From positions 18,003,650-18,067,649 of the forward strand of contig CM067069.1 of the NCBI GenBank assembly GCA_033980235.1: a stretch of DNA of 64,000 bases. Reading direction: 5' to 3'. This DNA comes from Diadema setosum. Taxonomy: Eukaryota > Echinodermata > Echinoidea > Diadematoida > Diadematidae. Position 1 is the stretch's first letter. Each line of letters opens with the position of its first letter. The translations under genes and the position numbers were made by a program. Shown one piece after another: positions 12,601 to 22,642 of this stretch. The notes beneath the pieces were generated by a model. That model searched no databases, was not told the origin of the DNA, and saw only the letters and a program-made list of their open reading frames with translations.

Positions 12601-15600
12601 CAACCAAGACTGAGTATCACTCAGTGGTAGAAATATCAAACAACTGTAAGAAAACATCAGAAACTTTTCTATGTCTCTTCTTTTTCCTTCGTATTTGATA
12701 GAGCATGTCACAGCTTCATATTTCTACAGTATATTCCGTCCTACTCCAGGTTACTAAAATATAAAGATATCATTTTGTTCACAGGCTGCTTGGGACCACA
12801 GAGCTGCTGAAGTCTCAGCAGCAACCTTCCTAGACGGAGTTCTTGAGGTAAATTATCATTGAAGTATTCACTCTGTGAAAACAAACTTAGATTTTAAGTT
12901 TCGTGTTGTACTGGTATTCTTTCAGCAACAAGTTCATGTTGATGATTACCATCGAAACAGTACAATTTTGTCTTAGACTTTCAGTGACAAAGTTTCAATT
13001 AAGATACGTGACCAAGATGTATAAGTTTAGATAATAATATTCGCTCGCTACTTTCCTCTTGCCGCAATATCAGTTTCTGTGTCATTTCATTGTCATATTT
13101 AGCTAACTGTTTTCTTCGGGAAATGCTGAGATAATGCCAACGTCATGGTCCGTAAAACACAGATCTTCCTTTTCTTTTAATGTTTCAGGAGGTTGGTGAG
13201 GAGTTTGAATGGAAAGCCAAGTCAAAAACCATCATACAGAATGTGTACAAGGTACTGTAAGTTTAGTTTCAATAGCTGGTTAGAGACTAAGAATAGTTTT
13301 GATCTGAAATCTCCATTCTATGAGAAAAGCAGATTTCGTGTTTATGTCAAAAGTCTGAAAACCAAATGATTTGTCAACATCTGTAAAAATTGCCTGGAAT
13401 ATTGTATACCCTGTTTACAATATACTTTTCTTTTTTCTGTCAGGTACACGATCATGAAGAAAATGTAATATCATTATTTTCATTCATTTTCCAGGCTGTT
13501 CAGATCCGCCTAGACGCCGAGGACTCGGCATCAAGCTTCTTTGAAGACATTCTGGAGGTAGGAAATGCTGTCTTTTCGAAGAGAAGCGTATTAAAAATGT
13601 CGGGCCCAATATTATAAAAGCAAACATGTCGGGAAAAAAAAATGAACCAAGGGACTCGAACCTGTCATCTACTCCTTTAAGGTAGTAGTCTCGCTGTCCG
13701 GAAAGCAGTAGATGATAGGTTCGAGTCCCGTGATTTCTTTTTTTTTCCGACATGTAAGTTAAATTACAGATCAGCAGTTGTGATCTTACAAATTTCTTTC
13801 GCAGAGAAAGACAAATTGAAGAAAGTTCACCCCTCAACCTTAAAGGGATTGTATAGTTTTGGTAGAGACCTAATTTCAGGTTTCTAACATTTTTGGTGAG
13901 ATAATGAGAAACCTCTTATGAATATGAAAGAGCATGTAATTCTATGGGGAATTCAACGTTTATTTGATGAAAATTGGTTTTGAAATGGCCACGATATCCA
14001 AAACGGAGCGATTCTAATAAGTGTGGGACCCACACTTCATTACGATCGCTTTGTTTTACTTTGTTTTTGGATGTTTCAGTTATTCCAAACCTGATTTTCA
14101 TCAAGTAAGTTTGAAATCCTCTTAAAGTGGTATGCTCTGTACTATTTCATAAGTGTTTTCTTAGTATCTCGCGAAAAGTTAAAAGCCCCTTTCTCATCTC
14201 CACCAATACTGTACCATCCCTTTAACCCTTCTGATTAATATTTTCTTGCTATTATAAAAGCTATCGGCTGGGAATTGTAATTAATTTATTTTCGACCGAT
14301 GCTTCGTCATGCTGTCACTGGTATCGTGATTAATACTTTTTGTTCTTTGTATTACAGGGGGTGAACAATTTATCGGATTTGAACTCTCGAGCAAAGACCA
14401 TCGTACAGAATGCATACAAAGTAAGCTATAATGATCTCTTTCCCTCCTGATCCATTTTTCATGACTTTCGTTTATGCCATCTACACTGATATTAGGTATT
14501 CCATTCAGAAAGTCCTTTTCCTCTTACGTTTTTGAGTGAGAACCATTTACTGTTCTTATTCGCTTTCCATGATATAATGACCACCTCCCGATTTTCGTTG
14601 ATTGAGATAATCATAACTCGCAAGGGTTATTTGATAACTAAATAGTGATCACATTACTATCAAGGAGTTAAAGTTTCACAGCGTGAGTTCACAGCGTGAA
14701 GAAATATTACAGTTGCATTAATGAGGATATAACAACCCAAGTGTATTATATAACGTTTTGCTGCATTCACTATGTGGCTGCGTCAACTCCGTAATCTATT
14801 ATCGTCTCTTTTTCCTGTCCTTTTTTTTATGTCTGTGTGATATTAAGATGAAAGAAGAAGAAGAAATCACCCATTTGAAGTGAAGCTGCATGTCATCTCT
14901 TCAAGATGGGGTATAAATAAAAACTTGAAATCATCCCTTTCATTCATTTCTCTTTTCCAGAATGCTTGTAAAGTGATCAAGCAGAACGTGCAGCCAAACT
15001 TTCTGTTGCCGATGGGCGATAAGCCAAAATGGAACAAGACTACCGGGAAGGGACCACACACCATTCCACTGCCACCATCGTCGACCATTCTGCCTCCAAC
15101 TCCTCCTCCTCTTACCTACCAAGATGTCAAAAACCTCGAAACAGTGGCACTCCAGAAAATCGTAAATGGAGAGAGGATACATTTCCCTCCTCCATACCTC
15201 CCTCCATCGCTGGCTACAAACATTGAAAAGTTTGGCGGGTATCTCTGCAGAGTACCACCTCCTCCTCCTCACCCAGTGGTGCGGGCAGATCCACCTCTTC
15301 CCAATGCCAACAGCGGAGTTCCCGTCCAAGTCGGGTTTCTGCTGCCCTCTGCTCCCCCTTTATCACCAGTGGTTCCTGCTCCCCTTCGTCCTCCCCCAGA
15401 CGAGGTTCCATGCACATTGGAGCCTGCACGAGAGTTCCGACAGAACGTTGCTCAGGCTCAAATAAACTCATCTTCTCGGCATACCAACCCACAGGTAATT
15501 CAGTGACAAGTCATGATGCAGTCCATCTGTAGTTATTTCTCATTAGTTATGGTAGGTGGCATTGCATTCTTAAACAAAGCAAACCCTGTAATTATAGTGT

Positions 15601-18560
15601 AGGCCCTATAGCTCAATTCATCTCAACATCTATGTTCTCACTCAGTGGCAAAAATCTTATTCCTTCCATGAGGTTCACATAATTCGCCAAACAACTCACA
15701 AAACCCCCCAAAAAGAAACCATTTTTTGTTCCTTTTTACTTCTTGTTGGAGAGGGGATGGCACATCTTATCTTATCTTATAGAAACCGTCTGCTACCATA
15801 AGGAACCTACTTACTTCCTAGTCCAGACTATTAACCAAAAATATCATTTTGTTTCACATGCTGCTTGGGACCACAGAGCTGCTGGAGTCTCAGCAGCAAC
15901 CTTCCTAGACGGGGTTCTTGAGGTGAATTATCAGTGAACTGCCTACTCAATGAAAACAAACTCACGTTTTTATATCATTATGAATGATATTGATATGCTT
16001 TCCATGGCAGATTTACGTGTCAGTGTTTTTTATGCAATGTTAAAGAATAACAGTATCATCAAACAATATTTTAGACTTTCTCTTGCAAAGTCCTGATTAT
16101 GGCATGTGGCCAAGCTGTATAAGTTTAGTTAGCATTCGCTTGCTACTTTCTTCTCACCGGTAAATCTGTGGGAATTGCATTATTTTTCTGACCGTGTTCT
16201 TCGGGAGAACACAGACATAAAGTCAAAGTCTGCCGGATAGTCGACGGTAAATAAAGCACATATCTTCCGTTTCTTTTGTAACACATGTTTCAGGAGGTTG
16301 GGAAAGAGGTGGAATGGAAAGCTATGTCAAAGACCATCATACAGAGTGTGTATAAGGTAAGTCAGTTTCATAAGTGAACAGTTTCATGCCAACATTGATA
16401 GCTCGGATAGAAAACGAAAATAGATTCAATCCGAAAATTCCATTCTCTTGTGGAAACGGAAATCTCGTTTCTGTCAAAACCCTGCACAAACCAAGTCATT
16501 TTCCAAGATATGTTAAAACTCCCATGAAGGATTTATGTTTCTTTTCCATTACGGATTTTTTTTTTCTGTCGATTACAATAATTTCACGAATGAAACGCCA
16601 CACCAATGTTCATTCTTTATTCAGGCTGTTCAGATCCGCTTGGACGCCGAGGACTCGGCATCAGGCTTCTTTGACGACATTCTGAAAGTGAGGAAAACTT
16701 ACGAAGAATATCTAAACCAATAATACAAAAAAGCACAATCAGCTGGGAACTGTACTTTGTCTATTTTTCGACTGGTGCTTCCTCAAGTTGTCGACCATTT
16801 CCATGATCGATACATTTTGTCCTTTTTTATTTTATTTTACAGGAGGTGGGCAGAGTGTCGGATTTGAACTCTCGAGCAAAGACCATCGTACAGAATGTGT
16901 ACAAGGTGAGCGGTTATGATTACTTTCTCTCTTGATCTATTTCTCAAGACTGTGTTCATGTTTCTCAAAAATGTTTCTCATCCTTGCTTCTCAAAATTCC
17001 ATTCAGAATATACGAGATAAAGAATCTGCCTGCGAAAAAGGTATACCACATTTGTCATTATGTTGAAAGGATATTTCAGTGACAACTAAGGCCTTCGTTT
17101 ACATTGATTAGAAAAACTATATGTTTAAAAGAGCACTCTATTACGGCCCCATTCGTCTCCTATAATGCTATGGGAATTTTCTTTTCCGTCAATTGAGATA
17201 ATCATAAGAAGCAAAGACAGCTAATTTCAAATATGGGTGTACAGGAGAACTTTAAATTATGCCTTTCATTCGTTTCTCCTTTCCAGAATGTTAGAAAGGT
17301 GATCAAGCAGAAGCTGCAGTCGCATATTTTGTCGTTGATGGACGATAAGCCGAAATCAAACAAGACTACCGGGAAGGGGATAGCACATACCATTCCGCTG
17401 TCACCATCATCGACCATTCTGCCTCCAACTCCTCCTTCTCTTACCTACCAAGATGTCAAAAACCTCGAAAAAGTGGCACTCCAGAAAATTGTGAATGGAG
17501 GGGGGATACATTTCCCTCCTCCATACCTCCCTCCATCGCTGGCAGCAAACATTGAAAAGTTTGGCGGGCACCTCTCCAGAGTTCCGCCTCCTCCTCACCC
17601 AGTGGTGCGGGCAGGTCCACCTCTTCCAACCCATGCCGACAGAGGAGTTACTGTCTCAGCCGGGTTTCTGCTGCCTTCTGCCCCTCCTTTATCAGCAGTG
17701 GTTCCTCCTCCCCTTCGTCCTCCACCAGACGAAGTTCTTTGGACATTGGGGTCTGCACGAGAGGTCCGACAGAGCATTGCTGAGGTCCCAACAAACTCTT
17801 CTCCTCCGCATGGCAACCCACAGGTAATTATAGTATAGATAACAAACCATGATGCAGTATTGTTTTGTAGTATAATTTTTAATTTCATAGTTTGTAGGCC
17901 TACGTCTTTAAACAACAACAAATATATATTATGGCTTGTAAGGCTTTTGAACTTTATTGTCCTCTTAACGTTTTTTAATCTCACTCAGAAAATGTTAGCG
18001 TGATATATATGTTTCTAATGAACTTCAATTATACAAATTCGTGTACATTCTTCCAGTCTTGTGGCAACTTTCGCTGAAACATTCGGGTTCAGGTTTTTTG
18101 GTTGTTCGTTTGTTTGTTTTATTTTGAGTAAACGTTACTCCCTGTAACTTCTCGTCTCTCGAATATTTTACTGCACATGCAGTTAACTGATATCTTTCAG
18201 GGATCCAACTTCCAAAGAATAAAGAATTGTATTTCCATTTGGTGTTAATTCTGTTAAAAATGATATCCTTAACTTCAATTGACGTTCTGTATTGGACATG
18301 GTAGTCTTCTCAAAAGGCTTAACATCAGATGGAACTGTGTCATCTTTGTGATCATGCAGGTTGCCTGTGGTACTCAATGGGGGCGTCCTCTTACCAGTGG
18401 CGTGGGCAGCCTCTGCGGGAGAGACTTTAGTAGGCCGCTCCATCATCACAGGAACCTGCGTCTACCATCACCAAGGTCACACCCATCAATGATGCGGCAA
18501 CACTGGAAGGAGCATGGCATATATCGCCCTCCTGACCGGAATAGAGACTTCTCTCACTAA
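3635..18560 (+). CDS. Tandem-family gene copy 1: myristoylation-motif, A/B-repeat, proline-rich protein of unknown function
   Basis: Unrecognised gene. Exons inferred from GT-AG sites, open frame and comparison with copy 2: 3635-3701, 9036-9120, 9550-9595, 9999-10061, 10215-10277, 10582-10644, 10842-10904, 11027-11089, 11680-11742, 11907-11969, 12215-12277, 12449-12511, 12785-12847, 13189-13251, 13495-13557, 14358-14420, 14961-15494, 15860-15922 (acceptor mutated), 16294-16356, 16625-16687, 16843-16905, 17287-17823, 18360-18560. The product is 846 aa, or 825 without exon 18. Residues 1-7 MGNNLTK fit the N-myristoylation consensus; Cys13 and Cys17, a basic cluster (RKQRARK, 24-30) and a hydrophobic run (about 39-52) follow, suggesting membrane attachment (inference). 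Exons 4-16 and 18-21 are 63-nt phase-0 units: A-type with core AAEVSAATFLDGVLE, B-type like EVGEVIELQSHSKTIVQ, probably helical. Exons 17 and 22 are proline-rich with PPPY (about 415-418 and 678-681). Intron 1 holds a 4.9 kb transposon. No frameshift seen. Confidence 0.78.
3741..8682 (+). mobile_element. Helentron/HINE-like element, dimeric, inserted in intron 1 of copy 1
   Basis: Copy 2 intron 1 lacks this sequence (the flanks join as aaagagta-gttcg near 22745), giving the insertion limits. The left end carries TTAGGTGATCCGAG, repeated as an inverted pair, then a (TTC)n tract. The right end has the inverse CGGATCACCTAATT, a 9-bp stem hairpin (AATTTGTCA, 4-nt loop, TGACAAATT), six bases, then CTAG followed by T. 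Subterminal inverted repeats, a microsatellite, a 3' hairpin and a CTAG end match known Helentron-associated non-autonomous elements. Inside are two related units (about 3865-6158 and 6159-8682); the first also ends in a hairpin and CTAG (about 6126-6155). No long ORF, so non-autonomous. Internal blocks around TTCTCCCAGATTTTAGTATG recur about five times. Confidence 0.65.
11131..11462. mobile_element. TTCGTTATTCCGAA palindromic foldback element, copy 1 only
   Basis: This intron insert is absent from the matching intron of copy 2, where taactgta runs straight into gctcaata. It is built almost entirely of CGTTATTCCGAAGGTT-type units in one orientation in the left half and their reverse complement in the right half. 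The ends are GGTTACAGCTCGTT and the inverse AACGAACAGCACCCC. CTGTA occurs at both borders and may be the target duplication. Non-coding; the open frames across it are by-products of the repeat. Confidence 0.6.
13621..13838. mobile_element. SINE-like element with head-to-head tRNA-derived arms (copy 1)
   Basis: GGTTCGAGTCCCG, a tRNA T-arm / B-box sequence, appears near 13718, and its inverse (GGGACTCGAACC) near 13651. They flank a hairpin with CAGTAGATGATAGG and the inverse, bounded by ACATGTCGG and CCGACATGT. A tail resembling the 25125-25632 element follows (acagatcagcagttg to the TTCACCCC end). The ortholog in copy 2 (28672-28893) occupies the same intron position, so it predates the gene duplication. 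Confidence 0.5.
13844..14221. mobile_element. TTAA-flanked foldback MITE (copy 1 intron)
   Basis: A 378-bp element bounded by TTAA on both sides, starting AGGGATTGTATAGTTTTGG and ending in the approximate inverse. The two halves are inverted copies of each other over most of the length, meeting near GGTGGGACC-like sequence. Copy 2 carries the empty site: aacc-TTAA-cccttctg near 28897, with a single TTAA. This shows a TTAA target duplication, as in piggyBac-type transposition. Four more copies are at 35993, 37818, 58444 and 62770. Confidence 0.8.
15860..17823 (+). repeat. (A/B)2-Pro block II, copy 1
   Basis: Exons 18-22 repeat the layout of block I. The first A exon (15860-15922) is preceded by tttcacatg where all its homologs have a cacag acceptor, so its AG is lost. 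The remaining exons have intact sites. The proline-rich exon (17287-17823, 179 codons) keeps HFPPPYLPPSL and LTYQDVKNLEKVALQKIVNG of its twin. Confidence 0.75.
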
Positions 18561-19300
18561 AATGAGAAAATGACCAATGATGGACTTTCATAGAAAGCCA
18601 CGCAATAATATTTACGAAGCCAAAAGACGTACATTGTGCCTCATTAACGTTTTTGGGGGGCAGATTATGTTGGAAAGTTCTCGTGCATTTTTAAATGGAA
18701 ATGAATGTTTGTGATGCCTGCAGCAATAGGTCCATATGAAAATAACATGGAATTAGAAGCACATTGATGAATAAATAGTGCAGAGGATTATAAAGTCACG
18801 AGAAAACAAAACAAAACAAAACAAAAACACTGGGAGGCTTGGCCTACATCAGATATTTCAACTCATAAATGATTGCGGATAATGATACGAGAGGTCTGTG
18901 CTGGATGTCCTATCCATGTGGGGAAATCACGGGGGGAAAGCTGCCGCAAAGTGCACTAAAGGATATCACCTCGTTGGTTTTAAATGATGGCAATGCTGAT
19001 CAGAACGTGAGTAACTGTGACTCCCAGTATCATTATATTATGTAAAGGGGAGAAAGAGAGGAATAAAAATGGTAATATTGACAAACTGCATAGGCATCAC
19101 AATGGGAGGACATTACCCTTGCGTGTATGGGGGGGGGGACTCATGACAAAATGACAAAATGACAAAAAATGACAAAAAAATGACCAAAAAATGACAAAGA
19201 AAAAATCACAAAATGACAAAAAAAAAAAAAGATGAACGTGCTTACGAGCAATAAACGTTGCCCCTGTATATAGTAAAACTTTTGATTTATTTGATTTATT

Positions 19301-19306
19301 AATAAA
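19301..19306 (+). promoter_or_regulatory. Candidate poly(A) signal, copy 1
   Basis: AATAAA about 0.74 kb after the stop, in the block gtatatagtaaaac...AATAAAATTAT shared with copy 0 (1334) and copy 2 (35169). Another AATAAA lies at 19250. The 3' region also holds tandem TGACAAAA units (19143-19220), an expansion absent from copy 0. Confidence 0.45.
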
Positions 19307-19517
19307 ATTATCAAAAAAAAGTTTCATCTGTCCCTTTGTTTCATTTCATGGTGCTCTTGAAAGACGCTGTAAACACGTACGGTAAAGCCGTCTGTATACG
19401 TCTCACTTAGTAAATCTCATCATTGTACTAATCCTATAAGGTGAATGTCAACACAATTTGTTAGTCCATTTAGTGGCTGCATAGGATAATATACAGCACC
19501 ATATCGATGACACTGTT

Positions 19518-21020
19518 TTTTGATGTTTCATCGAAGAAAAAGCATAACACACAAACAACAAAACAATACATGCATTATGATTTGATACAATCAAACAAAG
19601 CATTACACATTAAACAGGACCTTTTAAAGTATATGCCAAGATTACAATTTTTTAAGGCGATGCTATACTCTGTTTTGTTGTTGCTGTTGTTGTTTCACAC
19701 GAATATAAGAGAGCGGTAAAGGGAAAGAGGGTCTAACCTTTTGGAATTTACAGCGATATATGAAAAAAAAAATTGTGCAGAGCAAAAATAAATTGATGCA
19801 AGAGGAGTGAGGTTGAGAATAGTTGACTCCGAATAATCTTTCAAAATCTGATAAAATTAATGTCTCTTTCAGATTGGAGCTTAAATATCTCTCTAAGCTG
19901 GCCCAGATGGGAGCAACGCATTCACAAAAACTAAAAAGTGCTGAATAGAATCATCTTCCTTATTGCATACACTGCATAAGGATGTGGCAGACCTCCCAAT
20001 TTGGATAAGAAGATTGTATCAATGGCGTTGTGAAACACCTTAAAGTAAAAAGATTTCAACTGAGTTTCCACAGTGCATTTGAAATTGCGAACATAGATAC
20101 GAGACTATTCGTCTGTATCAGTATTGACATCAAATAACTTATTCCAAAATTCAAGTTTGTTCCCAGGCACTTCCACAGATTTTAGTATAGGATATGCAAA
20201 TTTGGAGACCTTTCTTGGCCTGAAGTAATTTTGTTTTATTCATCATTTCTTTAGAACCAAATTATATGGGTCTCTGGTATCACGAGACCACGAACCCCCT
20301 ACTGGTATGGATTTCACAAGGGAATTATACTTCCTCTTGTCTTTGATGGGGATATCAAATTCTAAAACTAATTCAAAAACTTGGTCCCCTCACACTATAT
20401 CCTGAATAGAATGAAGTATGTCACGTTAATGCAGTTCTGCCAAGTTCATATACAGTTGTCAAAAAATTAGTTTTAAACACACACAAAATTCTAAGAGACT
20501 CTGCAAGTTGACAATTCAGTTTTTTAAACCTTCTGGCGCAAAAGCCCTAAAAAAAAAAAATCAATATCATTTTTAACATCAGACAAACAAAGTAACTCAA
20601 TCTCCTTCTAAGCCCTGGTTACAGAAATATCCAACAGATCTTGGGTACATGTTAATTTATGAGCAAGGGCAAATTAACGTACAGAAACTATTTTGAGACC
20701 ACAATAACTATGATTATGATATTTTGCAGAGGAAGGTTCGTTTTATCCTGTCACTACCTCCACTCCAAATAGACTTTAATTCCATTAATTTCCATTAAAA
20801 AATAAGGAATATGAATACAAAGAGTTGAAACTAAGTACAGAATTTGTGGTAAAATTAATGTTTTGAGAACAGTTACCTTCCAAATCAAGGATACCGGGAA
20901 ACGTCTTGTACGCCAGCAATTAAGAGATTGTTGAACAGAGCTTGATTTAATTTTGAAAATAAGATCATAGAGAGTGTCCAAATTAAGAGAAAACTTAACC
21001 CCCAGACAAGAAACGGACGA
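19518..21020 (-). mobile_element. 5'-truncated L1/Tx1-like LINE insertion in spacer B
   Basis: Spacer A lacks this 1.5 kb. It is flanked by GATGACACTGTT (19506-19517) and GATGGCACTGTT (21021-21032), a 12-bp target duplication with one mismatch. On the - strand, 20981-20754 reads WKVTVLKTLILPQILYLVST, characteristic of the region after the reverse transcriptase core in L1/Tx1 elements. Further on, about 20340-20260 reads FDIPIKDKRKYNSLVKSIP, and about 20060-19960 reads FKVFHNAIDTILLSKLG, resembling the C-terminal [13 protein letters not shown] region. In-frame stops make it non-functional. It inserted after the gene duplication. Confidence 0.7.
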
Positions 21021-21159
21021 GATGGCACTGTTCTAAAATGAAGTCTGTTCATCTGCCGAACCATCAGCTCGACCCCTTGCTGTGGCTGTAGAAATTACGT
21101 GAAATAGAGGTCACATTCTGTACCTTTGGTTTTGACATCAAATACACAACTAAAAATGT

Positions 21160-21920
21160 GATGATCAGAATCTGATTATCGCTTCTCATGAATCCAGCAA
21201 ATCATCATTGTCCTTTGGAATAATTAAGTCGAGGGTATGACCACACTCAGTGGCGGATCAAAGGGGGGACGTACTGGGCTCCCCCTTAACTTTGTTTTAA
21301 TTAAAAGGAATAAAAAAGGAGGCGCATTTAATCCACGCCTTCGATTTTTCAAAATAAGAAAATTTTGGTCTTGAGGCTTTTTTCGCTTGTCAGCCAATAA
21401 AAACTGGAAATGGCACCAAAATATAAACTGTTTTACACCCCCCCCCCCCCCCCCCCCGTTACTGAATTTCTGGCTCCGCCCTTGTCACACTTGTGGGTAG
21501 GACCCTTGATGTGCTGGTGAAAACCTGCTTCATCAAGAGATGAAAGAAACGGAACAGCATCGGGTTTGCTGGGAATGTCTTTATGAATATTGAAGTCTCC
21601 AACTAGAAGGATTTTAAATGAACGTGTAGAAAGCTTTCGGATCTGTTCAACAAAATCAGCTATAGGAACTCATTAGTTTTAAGGGTATTCCGCATAAATT
21701 GAACCAAGGCAATTGTGTTTTGATTTTTGTATTTTTTTTTACATGGAAATGAATGAATGAATACGGTCGCCTATAGATTATAACATGGTCTACCATGTTT
21801 TTAGAATCAGTATAAACACAAACCAGGGGCGGATCCGCCTAGGAATTTCGTAAAGGGAAGGTGCTTTTGCAAAATTAAGGGGGGGGGGGCGCACCCTGTT
21901 TCAGTCAGAAACATGATATC
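21160..21920 (-). mobile_element. LINE endonuclease relic (spacer B copy)
   Basis: Paralog of 1684-2664, present because the spacer was duplicated with the gene. The - strand again gives the GDFNI-type block near 21610-21580 and the LDLIIPKDNDD-type block near 21230-21200. A deletion after about 21895 removed the part equivalent to roughly 2445-2650. A hAT-like MITE interrupts it. Confidence 0.5.
21248..21484. mobile_element. hAT-like MITE (spacer B copy)
   Basis: Same element and same flanks (ccacact / tcacact) as 1770-1995, starting CAGTGGCGGATC and ending GGCTCCGCCCTTG, with a long C run at 21439-21457. Confidence 0.5.
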
Positions 21921-22283
21921 CCGTCTCTGCCTGTCCATAATGTTCTTTTAAATGTAGTCATTCAAAATAAATTTCTGAGCGATTTAGAATTCCACACAAG
22001 AACACTGATCTTATCATACCCTTCTCTCCGAGTGGGCAGTAAATTATCAAATGCAGCACTTCATTTATTTTGATATGATGGTCTTTTACAAGAACTTGTT
22101 TAAAAGCTACTGTCATTCTCTTGACTGTAACAGGGGCCCTAGGAAGGGGGAAATAGTTGCACTTCGGCACATAATACTTCATTTGTAATTTAAAAAAAAA
22201 ATTAATCCAATCATAATTTTCTAACTCCAAAACCAGATGTTACTGCAGACAACAACAAAACAAACAAAACCAAAACCAAAACA

Positions 22284-22642
22284 GAATGAACACCGCCAGA
22301 GTAGTTCTTATTTCGTAGTTCGGGATCCTGTCCAACCGGCCTTTATCATTTTCATGTTTTGTTTCTGTAAAATCTCTGTGATTTGAATCAATGAATTTTA
22401 TAGTGCACGTATAACGTCATAATGGAGAGAATGTTTCATGCGCGCTGCACAATCCGCGCAATTATAACAACATCGTCACAGTGGTTTTTATTTCGTAATT
22501 CCTGTTGTCTTCTAATGCGCGCAAGAAACGGAGTGACGTAACAATGCCTCTGCCAGGGCATTCAGCGCTTACTTGTCAACCGCAAACACAACGTTTTTGA
22601 TAGTTGACTGGATCAGTTCATAGATTCTCTCAATCGATCAAA
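22284..22642 (+). promoter_or_regulatory. Conserved 5' flank / putative promoter and 5' UTR of copy 2
   Basis: Matches 3274-3634 upstream of copy 1, including the GAGTGACGTAACAATG stretch and the run into caaaATGGGT. The same caveat applies: conservation may be recent duplication rather than function. Confidence 0.4.

Larger units (their letters stand above)
9999..14420 (+). repeat. A/B exon-repeat array of copy 1 (13 exons)
   Basis: Thirteen 63-nt exons in the order A B B' A B A B A B A B A B. Every exon is phase 0 at both ends, so each can be gained, lost or skipped without a frameshift. Introns between the central pairs (10842-12847) are near-identical by eye, including the post-donor block gtaagtNattacattcaNaaa and the branch region before the polypyrimidine tract, so the units multiplied as exon-intron cassettes of about 0.5-0.8 kb. 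The first pair (9999-10277) and the last two pairs (12785-14420) are more diverged, as is usual at array edges. Confidence 0.8.
12785..15494 (+). repeat. (A/B)2-Pro block I, copy 1
   Basis: Exons 13-17: A, B (EVGEEFEWKAKSKTIIQ), A (AVQIRLDAEDSASSFFEDIL), B (GVNNLSDLNSRAKTIVQ), and a 178-codon proline-rich exon. The same five-exon order and subtype sequence recur at 15860-17823, including the surrounding introns (for example the post-A block with tgaaaacaaact). This is therefore a second-level duplication inside the gene. Confidence 0.75.

Noticed and set aside
13640..13740. tRNA gene suggested by GGTTCGAGTCCCG
   Set aside because: The T-arm occurs head to head in a hairpin without a proper acceptor stem or anticodon arm; it is a tRNA-derived repeat.
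14880..15506. Long ORF with an upstream Met before the proline-rich exon
   Set aside because: The part before 14961 is intron ending in ctcttttccag; the other three proline-rich exons start at the same AG. The real exon is 14961-15494.
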